Source: Ruegeria marisrubri (GTDB taxonomy: Bacteria; Pseudomonadota; Alphaproteobacteria; Rhodobacterales; Rhodobacteraceae). From it: a stretch of DNA of 64,000 nt. Position numbers and translations under genes: made by a program. The stretch spans positions 310,001 through 374,000 of the forward strand of contig NZ_LQBQ01000001.1 in the NCBI RefSeq assembly GCF_001507595.1, given 5' to 3'. Below the pieces are notes generated by a model. It did no database searches. It saw nothing but the letters and a program-made list of their open reading frames with translations, and was not told the DNA's origin. Shown here piece after piece: positions 9,401 through 17,512 of this stretch; the stretch's first letter is position 1; the number at the start of each line of letters is the position of its first letter.

Positions 9401-10393
9401 ATGAAACACTTTCTGACCGGCACCGCCGCCGCTGCCCTGATGGCCCTGGCCGGCGTGGCATCCGCCGCGGACCTGAAGATGAGCCATGTGCGCCCGCAGG
9501 ACACCACCATCGACGTCGAACTGCGCGCCTTTGCGGCGGATGTCGCCGAGGCCACCGGCGGTGACGTCAACATCGAGATCTTCCCGGCCTCGGCGCTGGG
9601 CGACTACACCACCGTGCAGGAACGCATCAGCGTGGGCGCCATCGACATGGCGACGCAGCCCGCCGCGTCTGCCGCCGACCGCCGCATGCAGATCAGCTCG
9701 TTCCCCTTCCTGGCCAGCAACTGGGAAGAAGCGCGCAAGATCTATGGCCCCGGCGGCGCCGTCCGCGAGGTGATGGCCGAGCTCTACGCCAAGCAGGACA
9801 TCACCATGCTGGCCGCCTATCCGGTTTATTTCGGGGGCATTTCGCTGAACACCGACCCGGTGAATCCGGGCGATCCGTCGCAGTCGAACGGCATCAAGGT
9901 GCGCGTGCCGGGTATCAAGAGCTTCCAGTTGACCGGCGAGGCGCTGGGCTACATCCCGGCCCCGATCCCGTTCTCCGAGGCCTTCACCGCCGTTCAGACT
10001 GGCGTGGTCGACGGTGTGATCGGTTCGGGCGCCGAGGGCTACTATGCCTCCTTCCGCGACGTGACCAAGGCCTACATCCCGGCCAACACCCATTTCGAGG
10101 TGTGGTACATGATCATCTCGAACGGCTCGCTGGCCGAGCTTGACGCCGAGGATCAGGAGGCGCTCAAGGCCGCCGCGGCCGAGTTCGAGGCGCAGCGCTG
10201 GACCGTTGCCGAAGAGGATCAGGGCAAATGGGAGCAGCGTCTGGCCGACGAGCTTGGCACCAAGGTCGTCCAGCTGAACGCCGATGAACTCGGCGCAATG
10301 GCCGAGAAGGTGCGCGCCGAGGTCTGGCCCGTCGTTCTGGAAGATGTCGGCGTCGAGTGGGGACAGGGCATCCTCGACCAGATCGGCAAGTAA
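9401..10393 (+). CDS. TRAP transporter periplasmic substrate-binding protein (DctP family)
   Basis: The 330-residue protein has a Sec signal peptide (MKHFLTGTAAAALMALAG, cleavage likely after ASA), then a DctP fold. KVRVPGIKSF contains the conserved arginine that usually pairs with a ligand carboxylate, and SEAFTAVQTGVVDG is the next family motif. A strong GGAGGAGA ribosome site precedes the ATG. The conserved arginine implies an organic-acid ligand. The downstream dehydrogenase suggests an amino acid or opine, which is an inference. Confidence 0.94.
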   Translation: MKHFLTGTAAAALMALAGVASAADLKMSHVRPQDTTIDVELRAFAADVAEATGGDVNIEIFPASALGDYTTVQERISVGAIDMATQPAASAADRRMQISSFPFLASNWEEARKIYGPGGAVREVMAELYAKQDITMLAAYPVYFGGISLNTDPVNPGDPSQSNGIKVRVPGIKSFQLTGEALGYIPAPIPFSEAFTAVQTGVVDGVIGSGAEGYYASFRDVTKAYIPANTHFEVWYMIISNGSLAELDAEDQEALKAAAAEFEAQRWTVAEEDQGKWEQRLADELGTKVVQLNADELGAMAEKVRAEVWPVVLEDVGVEWGQGILDQIGK

Positions 10394-10407
10394 GCGTAAC
10401 AATGCGC

Positions 10408-10431
10408 GGGGCGGCCGTCTGGTGCTGCCCC
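10408..10431 (+). terminator. Intra-operon hairpin after the TRAP binding-protein gene
   Basis: GGGGCGGC (10408-10415) pairs with GCTGCCCC (10424-10431) around an 8-base loop, with one G-U pair. No T-run follows. It is better read as an mRNA-stabilising or attenuating hairpin, which would leave more transcript for the abundant binding protein than for the downstream oxidoreductase genes. Confidence 0.45.
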
Positions 10432-10466
10432 GGGCACCTTGGTTTCATCCCGGGAGAACGGACGAC

Positions 10467-11567
10467 ATGGATGCGGATTATGCCATCATCGGCGGCGGCG
10501 TCGTCGGTCTGTCGGTGGCCTGGGGGCTGTTGAAACGCGGCAGGCGGGTCATCGTTCTGGATGGCGACGACGGCGCGTTTCGCGCCAGCCGCGGCAATTT
10601 CGGCCTGGTCTGGGTGCAGTCCAAGGGGATGAAACAGCCGCGCTATGCGAAATGGTCGCAGCAATCGGCGGCCGCATGGGCGGAGTTCGCCAAGGAATTG
10701 GCAGAAAACACCGGCAGCGATGTCGCGCTGGAACAGAAGGGCGGCTATGACCTGCATTTCTCGGAAGAGACGCTGCACGAAACCGTTGCGCAGTACGAAG
10801 AACTGAAGGCCAAGCTCGACGGCGATTATCCTTATGACGTGCTGGGCCGGAACGCGTTGCGCAACGAAGAGCCGCATATCGGCCCCAAGGTCGTGGGCGC
10901 AATCCTCCATCATCAGGACGGGCACGCCAATCCGCTCAAGCTGCTCAGGGCGCTGGCCCATGATGTGCGGCGGCTGGGCGGACGGGTTCTGAACGGCAAG
11001 ACGGTAACCGAGGTGACGAAACCCGACGGATTTCGCGTCCGCTGCGAGGACGGCACCGTCATCGGGGCAGACAGGGTGATCCTCTCGGCCGGTCTCGGCG
11101 CGACACAGCTTGGCCCGAAACTGGGGTTCAAGGCGCCGATCCGGCCGCAGCGGGGTCAGGTGCTGATTACCGAAAAACTGCCCAGGATGATCCACCGCCC
11201 GTCGCTGATCGCGCGTCAGGTGGACGAAGGCGGCATCCAGATCGGGGCCACGAACGAAGAGGTCGGGTTCGATGACCGGGTGACCCAGCCCGGCATCTCG
11301 GGGCTGGCGGCCGAGGCGATCGCCGCCTATCCGGCGCTGGCCCGGGCGCAGCTGGTGCGCAGCTGGGGCGCGCTGCGCGTTCTGTCGCCCGATGGCCTGC
11401 CGATCTATCAGGAAAGCCGCGACATGCCGGGCGCTTATCTGGTGACCTGCCACAGCGGCATCACGCTTGCCGCGGCCCATGCCCGCTTCCTGCCCGACTG
11501 GCTGGAACGGACCGAGGCCGCGCCGGATCTGGAGGTGTTCAGTGAAGACCGCTTCGCCGTTTCTTGA
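10467..11567 (+). CDS. FAD-dependent amino-acid/opine dehydrogenase catalytic subunit (DAO family, OoxB/HcnC-like)
   Basis: The 366-residue protein starts at the ATG 10467 with an FAD-binding Rossmann motif (YAIIGGGVVGLSVAWGLL) and has the C-terminal GITLAAAHA segment of DAO-family flavoproteins. It belongs with the next two genes to a three-subunit type known from opine oxidase (OoxAB), D-hydroxyproline dehydrogenase and hydrogen cyanide synthase. In that type this subunit oxidises the C-N bond of an amino or imino acid. A longer reading frame upstream overlaps dctP and lacks homology, so I rejected it. The actual substrate is unknown. Confidence 0.88.
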   Translation: MDADYAIIGGGVVGLSVAWGLLKRGRRVIVLDGDDGAFRASRGNFGLVWVQSKGMKQPRYAKWSQQSAAAWAEFAKELAENTGSDVALEQKGGYDLHFSEETLHETVAQYEELKAKLDGDYPYDVLGRNALRNEEPHIGPKVVGAILHHQDGHANPLKLLRALAHDVRRLGGRVLNGKTVTEVTKPDGFRVRCEDGTVIGADRVILSAGLGATQLGPKLGFKAPIRPQRGQVLITEKLPRMIHRPSLIARQVDEGGIQIGATNEEVGFDDRVTQPGISGLAAEAIAAYPALARAQLVRSWGALRVLSPDGLPIYQESRDMPGAYLVTCHSGITLAAAHARFLPDWLERTEAAPDLEVFSEDRFAVS

Positions 11568-11850
11568 ACTGGAAAGCGGCCCCAGGGTTCGGGTCTGGCT
11601 GGACGAGGCGCCGCTGGACCTGCCGGAAGGCGCCAACCTTGCCGCCGCCTTGCTGGCCGCGGGGGTCCGTGAGTTCCGCAACACGCCGGTATCCGGGGCC
11701 CCTCGCGCACCGTTCTGCATGATGGGCGCGTGTTTCGACTGCCTCGTGGACATTGATGGCGTCACCCGTCAGGCCTGCATGCTGGAGGTTGTCGAAGGCA
11801 TGCGCATTGCCCGGCCCAATCAACCGGAGGCCGCCGATGAAGCACAGTGA
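11542..11850 (+). CDS. [2Fe-2S] ferredoxin-like subunit of the FAD dehydrogenase (HcnA/OoxC-like)
   Basis: This 102-residue protein carries the plant-type 2Fe-2S pattern CMMGACFDC followed by a fourth cysteine in TRQACM. It matches the small iron-sulfur subunit of three-component amino-acid dehydrogenases. I chose the GTG at 11542 because a GGAGGT ribosome site lies at 11531-11536. The gene then overlaps the preceding stop by 26 bp, indicating translational coupling. It probably shuttles electrons between the two flavin subunits or on toward the respiratory chain. Confidence 0.87.
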   Translation: MKTASPFLELESGPRVRVWLDEAPLDLPEGANLAAALLAAGVREFRNTPVSGAPRAPFCMMGACFDCLVDIDGVTRQACMLEVVEGMRIARPNQPEAADEAQ

Positions 11851-13231
11851 TCTCATCGTCATCGGAGCTGGTCCCGCCGGCATGGCCGCAGCGGCGACAG
11901 CCGCAGAGGCGGGGCTCAGCGTGACGCTGCTGGACGAACAGCAGCGACTGGGTGGGCAGATCTATCGCGATGTGGATCGTGTAGCGCCCAAACGCGGAGA
12001 CATTCTGGGCGCGGACTACACGCATGGGGCGACACTGACGGCCGCCATACGCCGCCAGGGCATCGAGCATGTCGAGGGGGCGGTGGTCTGGGCCATCGAG
12101 GACGGGTTCCGCGTCTCTTTCACCAAAGACGGTCGCGGCGCGCAGGTGAGCGGCGACCGGGTGATCCTCGCCACCGGCGCGTTGGAGCGACCCATGCCGG
12201 TGCCGGGCTGGACCCTGCCGGGCGTGATTACGGCCGGTGCGGCGCAGATCCTGCTGAAACAGTCCGGGGTTCTGCCGCGCCGCGCAGTGTTGGTTGGAAG
12301 TGGGCCGCTGTTATACCTGATCGCGGCGCAGATGGTGCGGGCGGGCACGCCTCCACTGGCGCTGGTCGAAACGCAGACGCGGGGCGATCTGTTGGGGGCC
12401 GCAAGGCATCTTGGCGGGGCCTTGCGCGGCTGGAACTACCTTGCCAAAGGTCTGGCGATGCTGTCCGAGATCAGGCGCGCGGGCGTTTCGCGCTACGCCG
12501 GCGCGACCGCCGTCGCGGTCGAGGGCAGTGACCGGGCCGAGGCGGTTTCTTTCCAATGTGGCGGGACACGCCACAGGATCGACTGCGACACCGTTCTGCT
12601 GCACCACGGAGTCGTGCCCAACACGCAGGCCGCGCGGTCTCTGGGCGTGACCCACGAATGGGACGCGGGGCAGAGCTGTTTCTCGCCGGTGCGCGACCGC
12701 TGGGGCGCGACGAATGTTGAGGGCGTTTTCATCGCTGGCGACGGTGCCGGGATCGGCGGCGCGAAGGTGGCCGAGATCGCGGGCCGCATCGCTGCCCTGA
12801 AAGTTGCGGAAGAACTCGGCAAGCTGTCGGAATCCGAACGGGACCGCAAGGCCGCTCCGCTGCATCGTCAACGTGCCGGCGAATCCGCCGTGAGGCCGTT
12901 TCTGGACGCGGCCTATCCGCCGTTCCGCGAGGCGCTTGCGCCCGAAGATGCCACCATCGTCTGCCGGTGCGAGGAGGTCACGGCCGGCGATATCCGGCGC
13001 TATGCCAAGCTGGGCTGTCTCGGGCCGAACCAGACCAAGGCCTTTGGCCGGGCTGGAATGGGGCCTTGCCAGGGGAGGTATTGCGGTCTGACCGTGACGG
13101 CTCTGCTGGCCCAGGCCAATGGCCTATCCCCGGACGAGACGGGGTACTACCGCATCCGCCCTCCGCTCAAGCCGGTTACTCTGGGAGAGCTGGCGGCAAT
13201 GGTCGATCATGCCGACGAGGCCGCCGAATGA
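11837..13231 (+). CDS. FAD/NAD-type oxidoreductase subunit with C-terminal BFD-like [2Fe-2S] domain (OoxA/HcnB-like)
   Basis: The 464-residue protein begins at ATG 11837 with a dinucleotide-binding motif (LIVIGAGPAGMAAAATA) and has a second nucleotide-binding region around residues 150-175. The C-terminal domain has CRCEEVT, then GMGPCQGRYCG, the four-cysteine BFD-like cluster found in HcnB and hydroxyproline dehydrogenase alpha subunits. It overlaps the ferredoxin gene by 14 bp. With its two partners it forms a membrane-associated amino-acid-type dehydrogenase that likely reduces the respiratory chain. No epimerase or lyase gene is nearby to fix the substrate. Confidence 0.88.
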   Translation: MKHSDLIVIGAGPAGMAAAATAAEAGLSVTLLDEQQRLGGQIYRDVDRVAPKRGDILGADYTHGATLTAAIRRQGIEHVEGAVVWAIEDGFRVSFTKDGRGAQVSGDRVILATGALERPMPVPGWTLPGVITAGAAQILLKQSGVLPRRAVLVGSGPLLYLIAAQMVRAGTPPLALVETQTRGDLLGAARHLGGALRGWNYLAKGLAMLSEIRRAGVSRYAGATAVAVEGSDRAEAVSFQCGGTRHRIDCDTVLLHHGVVPNTQAARSLGVTHEWDAGQSCFSPVRDRWGATNVEGVFIAGDGAGIGGAKVAEIAGRIAALKVAEELGKLSESERDRKAAPLHRQRAGESAVRPFLDAAYPPFREALAPEDATIVCRCEEVTAGDIRRYAKLGCLGPNQTKAFGRAGMGPCQGRYCGLTVTALLAQANGLSPDETGYYRIRPPLKPVTLGELAAMVDHADEAAE

Positions 13232-13274
13232 GGTGATGCCGAGGTGCCGGCGGATGGCCCGCTGCCCTCGGGTT

Positions 13275-16200
13275 CTACCGGGAACGGGACAGAATTGTCT
13301 CCAAGACCGCCGTGCAGCGGTTCAGTTCCTCTTCCAGATCGCGCTGGGCTGGCGGAATCTCGTCAAGTTTGCCGTCGCGCCCGAGGTTTTCCAGGCGTAG
13401 CGCCGCCTGTGCCGCTGGAAATGCGCCGACGACGTTGGCGGAGCCTTTCAGCGTGTGCGCGGCGCGGCGCAATTCCTGCGCATCCCCGCTCTGACGGGCC
13501 GTTTCGATTGCATCGACCATTTTGGGAAGTTCGGCCAAGAACATTTCGGCCATTTCCCGCAAGAGGCCTTCGTCCCCCAGCCGATCCAGAGCTTCCCGCC
13601 AGTTGACGGGATCCGCTGCAGCATCCTCAGCGGTTTCTGGCGCCTTTTCTTCCGGCGCTCCGGCCGCTTCAGGTGGCGCCCGTGACGGTTCAGAGGGCGA
13701 GCGGGCGGGTTCAGGCGCCTCTGCGGTGGATTCGGGCGGCAATGGTGCATTCCGGCTGACGACCTCTTCGACCACGCGCAGAAGTTCTTCGGCGCGGAAG
13801 GGCTTGCCGACGAAATCATCCATGCCGGCTTTGGCGCAACGTTGTCTGTCCGCCGGCGTGACGCTGGCGGTGCAGGCCACGATGGGTATGCGGCGGCCGC
13901 CCTGGGCGCGTTCGCGGGCGCGGATCGCCTCGGTTGCCGTCACGCCATCCATGATCGGCATGTGCATGTCCATCAGGACGATGTCGTAGTCCCTGTGGGC
14001 GGTTGCATCGACGGCCTCCTGCCCATTCTCGGCGACCTCCACGGTGTGGCCGCGGCGGCTCAGAAGGTCGATGGCGACCTTCTGGTTGACCAGCCCGTCC
14101 TCTGCCAGAAGGATTTTCAGGGGGCGGCTGGTGATGCCTGCGGTCGCCGAGGCGGCAGGCGTCAGTTTGCGCGCGGCGGACCCGATTGCGTTCAACACGG
14201 CGTTCAACAGGTCGGACTGCTTGACCGGCTTGACCAGCAGCCGGTGAATGTCCAGTTCCCGAAGCCGGTCCTCCATTCCGCCATAGCCGGTGGACGACAT
14301 CAGAAGGATGCGCGTGGCATCAAGGGCGGGGCGCTTTCGGATTTCCCGGGCCAGACCGACCCCGTCCATCTCGGGCATCATCATGTCAAGCAGGGCAAGC
14401 CGCGGCGGCGCCCCTTCGCGGATCATCGTATCCAGACGCTCGAGCGCGCTGGCGGCGTCCTTGGCGAGGATGGGCGCCATCCCCCAATTTTCGAGAACCT
14501 CGGCGAGGATCCGGCGGTTCGTTTCATTGTCATCGACCACCAGAACCGGCATGCCGCGCAATTCGCGGGGCACGGCGGCGCGGGGCAGGTCGTCTTCGCT
14601 GGCAAGGCCCAGTTCGACGGTGAACGAGAACTTGCTGCCTTTCCCGGGGGTGCTTTCGAGCGTCATCCCCGAGCCCATCTTTCGGGCCAGTTGAGAGGCG
14701 ATCGCCAGACCCAGCCCAGTGCCGCCATAGCGTCGCGTCGTCGAGGTGTCGGCCTGTCCGAAGGCTTCGAAGATCCGTTCCTGTTGTTCCTTGGGAATGC
14801 CGATGCCGGTGTCGCGCACTTCGACTTCAAGAACGATGCCGCTGTCGTTTCGATCAACCAGCCGGGTGTCCACCACGACCTCGCCGTTGTCGGTGAACTT
14901 GATGGCGTTGCCGACGAGGTTGACGATGATCTGCCGCAGCCGCGTCGGATCGCCGACCACGCGGTCCGGGACCTCGGGTGGAATGTGGTGGGCCAGCTCC
15001 AGCCCCTTTTCCCCGGCGCGCATCGTCAGCGTCTGCAGCGTATCGCCCAGCAGGTCGCGCAGCCGGAAGGGAACGGACTCCAATTCCAGCCGACCGGCCT
15101 CGATCTTGGAGAAATCCAGGATGTCATTGATGAGATCGAGCAGCGTATCACCCGAGCGCATGATGATCTGGGCATACTCTCTCTGCTGCTGCGTGAGATC
15201 GGTTCCGCACAGCAATTCGGCCATGCCGATCACGCCATTGAGCGGGGTGCGGATTTCGTGGCTCATGTTGGCAAGGAATTCGCTTTTCGCCACGCTGGCC
15301 TGTAGCGCCGCGTCGCGGGCCTTTTCCAGCTCTTCATGAGATCGGCGCAGTTCTTCGGTCCGTTGCTCAAGCTCGGCGGTGCGTTCGGCCACCAGTTCCT
15401 CCAGATGGTTCCGGTGTTCCTGCAATTCGGTGATGTCGGTATAGGCGCAGACGGTGCCGCCATCGCGGGTCTTGCGCTCGCTGATCCAGATCCACCGGCC
15501 GGTCGTGTGCTCGATCGCGAATGGCTTGCCGGGGTTGCGGTGCAAGTCCAGACGTTTTTCGATCCAATCCTCTTCGGTCTCATCGCCGGTGGACAGCAGC
15601 CCGGCATCGAAGGCCGCATGCAGGACCTCGTCGAACGTCATCCCCGGTTCCAGCCTTGTGCCTTCGGGGTAGAACTTTTCCTTGAAGTTCGAGTTGAACA
15701 GAACCAGCCGGTCCTGCGCGTCGTACAGAACGAAGCCTTCTTCGACGGACTCGATGGCGTCGATCAGTTGAGTCCGGGCGAATTCGGCTCTTGCGCGGGC
15801 CTCCTGAACCTCGGCCTCGGCGCGCTGGCGCGCGACCACGACACCCAACTGCACCCCGATCTGGGCCATGACATCTAGAAGCTGGGGGTTTTCCTCTTCG
15901 ACTTCGCTGGAGAAGAACTCCATCACCGCGACTACATGGCCGTCGGTCTTGACCGGGAAACCGGCGCCGGTCTTTACCCCGATTTCCTTGGCCATGCTGG
16001 CCCGTGGGAAATTCGGGTCGCGGTTCACGTCGGGAATCCAGGCGGGCTCACCGCTCTCAAAAACCCGGCCGGGCAAGCCCACACCGGCGGCGAAACGGGT
16101 CTTTTGCGTGACTTCGTGGAATACCCTGAACGCCTCAGGATCCTGCAGATGCCACACGTCCGAGGGGGCCAGATCGCCCTGTTCCTCGTCCAGAAGGTAG

Positions 16201-17465
16201 ACATGGCCCACGGGCCAGCCGGTCAAGGTGCAGATTTCGTCCACGGCCACCCGAAAGGCCGCCTCGATGCTGTCCGCTTCGTTGGCCGCGCGGGTGATGG
16301 CCTGGTTGCATCTCAGGAAGGCCGTGCTTTCCCTGAGTGACGCCTCTGCTCGGGTCCGTTCGACGATCTGCCGTGTCAGCGAAGCGAGGAATGCGACCAG
16401 GATCACCGTGACCGCCATCCCGCCTGCCAGCGTGATCGTGGCATCCGATATCAGTTGAGGCCGGTAGTAGCCTTGGCCCGGAACCGCGAGGAACGTCCAT
16501 TTCCGGCCAAGGATGTCGAAATCCTCCAAGTGGCTGATCTCGGACGAGGCCGCCAGTTCGTCCAGGACCTGCGGGGCGCGAGCAACTGCACCGTCTTGCG
16601 GCGCGCCCGAGGCCGCGAAACTCGTTCCGCTTTCCGTATCGAACAGGTGGATCTCGATTTTGTCCTGAGGAAAGTGTTCCAGAGTGTCGCTCAGGACATC
16701 GCCGACCCGCAAGGTGATCGCCACGATCCCTTTCAACTGCTTTTGCTGCAACGTTTGCCCGGCCCTGCCGAAATAGGGGGCAACGATTGCCACACGGGGT
16801 TGATCCCCGTCCATCCCCGGCATCCTGACCGGGGCGGTGACCGCGGCCGACCCGCCGTCGCGCGCATGCCTGATCGCCCTGAGCATGACGGGGTCCGAGG
16901 CCAGATCATACCCCAGCGCCTCGCGGGTGGAGCTTCGGCGGGATTCGACGAAGAAGACCGGGAAATGCATGTCTCTGACCTGCGGCGCTACGCGCTGTCC
17001 CTCCGCCGTCAATTCGTAAACTTCGTACCGGTCGTCCAGTTGGGCGCGTCCGAGATTTTCCCAAAAGGCAATCAGGTTGTTGGGCACGCTTGGCGCGTAA
17101 AGGGCGACCTCGACGTTGGGAAGATCGTTCAGGAAAGGCTGAGAGAAAACATGGAATTCGCTGCGTTCGACAGACCGCGAACTGGCATAGAGGCCGTTCA
17201 GCGCCTTGATCATCGACACGCCCTGCAGGATCTGTCGTTTCACGGCCTCGATGCGGCGTGCGGCAACACGATCAAACTCGGCGACGGCGGTGTCGTGCTC
17301 TTCCTTCAGCAGCGCCTGCCAGACGATCAGCGTCAGGGCCAGGCTGAGCAGGCCCACGGCGCAGATGAGCCACACCCGCCCGCGCAAAAGGATCCAGTTG
17401 ACCAGAGACGTTCCCTTCCGCTCGGCAGAGCGGGGCAGTCTGGAGGTTTCACTCGGTCTCGCCAT
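13275..17465 (-). CDS. Hybrid sensor histidine kinase: CHASE-GAF-PAS-HisKA-HATPase-REC-REC-HPt
   Basis: This 1396-residue membrane kinase contains a complete phosphorelay. Helix one is near residues 28-50. It is followed by a periplasmic CHASE-type sensor (with MHFPVFFVESRRS and ALGYDLASDPVMLRA), a second helix near 345-365, a GAF domain, then a PAS-like domain with a short coiled coil. HisKA has the phospho-accepting histidine in MSHEIRTPLNG. HATPase boxes DTGIGIP and GGTGLGLAI follow, then two receivers (phospho-acceptor Asp in LALLDMMMPEMDG and DIVLMDMHMPIMDG) and a proline-rich linker. The C-terminal HPt has its histidine in AAHTLKGSA. It is 47 bp downstream of the receiver-glutamate dehydrogenase gene on the same strand, so that receiver is an obvious candidate phosphate target. 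Confidence 0.93.
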   Translation of the reverse strand: MARPSETSRLPRSAERKGTSLVNWILLRGRVWLICAVGLLSLALTLIVWQALLKEEHDTAVAEFDRVAARRIEAVKRQILQGVSMIKALNGLYASSRSVERSEFHVFSQPFLNDLPNVEVALYAPSVPNNLIAFWENLGRAQLDDRYEVYELTAEGQRVAPQVRDMHFPVFFVESRRSSTREALGYDLASDPVMLRAIRHARDGGSAAVTAPVRMPGMDGDQPRVAIVAPYFGRAGQTLQQKQLKGIVAITLRVGDVLSDTLEHFPQDKIEIHLFDTESGTSFAASGAPQDGAVARAPQVLDELAASSEISHLEDFDILGRKWTFLAVPGQGYYRPQLISDATITLAGGMAVTVILVAFLASLTRQIVERTRAEASLRESTAFLRCNQAITRAANEADSIEAAFRVAVDEICTLTGWPVGHVYLLDEEQGDLAPSDVWHLQDPEAFRVFHEVTQKTRFAAGVGLPGRVFESGEPAWIPDVNRDPNFPRASMAKEIGVKTGAGFPVKTDGHVVAVMEFFSSEVEEENPQLLDVMAQIGVQLGVVVARQRAEAEVQEARARAEFARTQLIDAIESVEEGFVLYDAQDRLVLFNSNFKEKFYPEGTRLEPGMTFDEVLHAAFDAGLLSTGDETEEDWIEKRLDLHRNPGKPFAIEHTTGRWIWISERKTRDGGTVCAYTDITELQEHRNHLEELVAERTAELEQRTEELRRSHEELEKARDAALQASVAKSEFLANMSHEIRTPLNGVIGMAELLCGTDLTQQQREYAQIIMRSGDTLLDLINDILDFSKIEAGRLELESVPFRLRDLLGDTLQTLTMRAGEKGLELAHHIPPEVPDRVVGDPTRLRQIIVNLVGNAIKFTDNGEVVVDTRLVDRNDSGIVLEVEVRDTGIGIPKEQQERIFEAFGQADTSTTRRYGGTGLGLAIASQLARKMGSGMTLESTPGKGSKFSFTVELGLASEDDLPRAAVPRELRGMPVLVVDDNETNRRILAEVLENWGMAPILAKDAASALERLDTMIREGAPPRLALLDMMMPEMDGVGLAREIRKRPALDATRILLMSSTGYGGMEDRLRELDIHRLLVKPVKQSDLLNAVLNAIGSAARKLTPAASATAGITSRPLKILLAEDGLVNQKVAIDLLSRRGHTVEVAENGQEAVDATAHRDYDIVLMDMHMPIMDGVTATEAIRARERAQGGRRIPIVACTASVTPADRQRCAKAGMDDFVGKPFRAEELLRVVEEVVSRNAPLPPESTAEAPEPARSPSEPSRAPPEAAGAPEEKAPETAEDAAADPVNWREALDRLGDEGLLREMAEMFLAELPKMVDAIETARQSGDAQELRRAAHTLKGSANVVGAFPAAQAALRLENLGRDGKLDEIPPAQRDLEEELNRCTAVLETILSRSR

Positions 17466-17512
17466 CGGGTCAGTCTCCCTGAACCGTGGGGGTCTTCAGC
17501 GGGTTGGCCTGC

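Noticed and set aside
10467-13231. Hydrogen cyanide synthase (HcnABC)
   Set aside because: The three subunits share that architecture, but so do opine oxidases and hydroxyproline dehydrogenases. The linked TRAP importer fits catabolism of an imported compound better.
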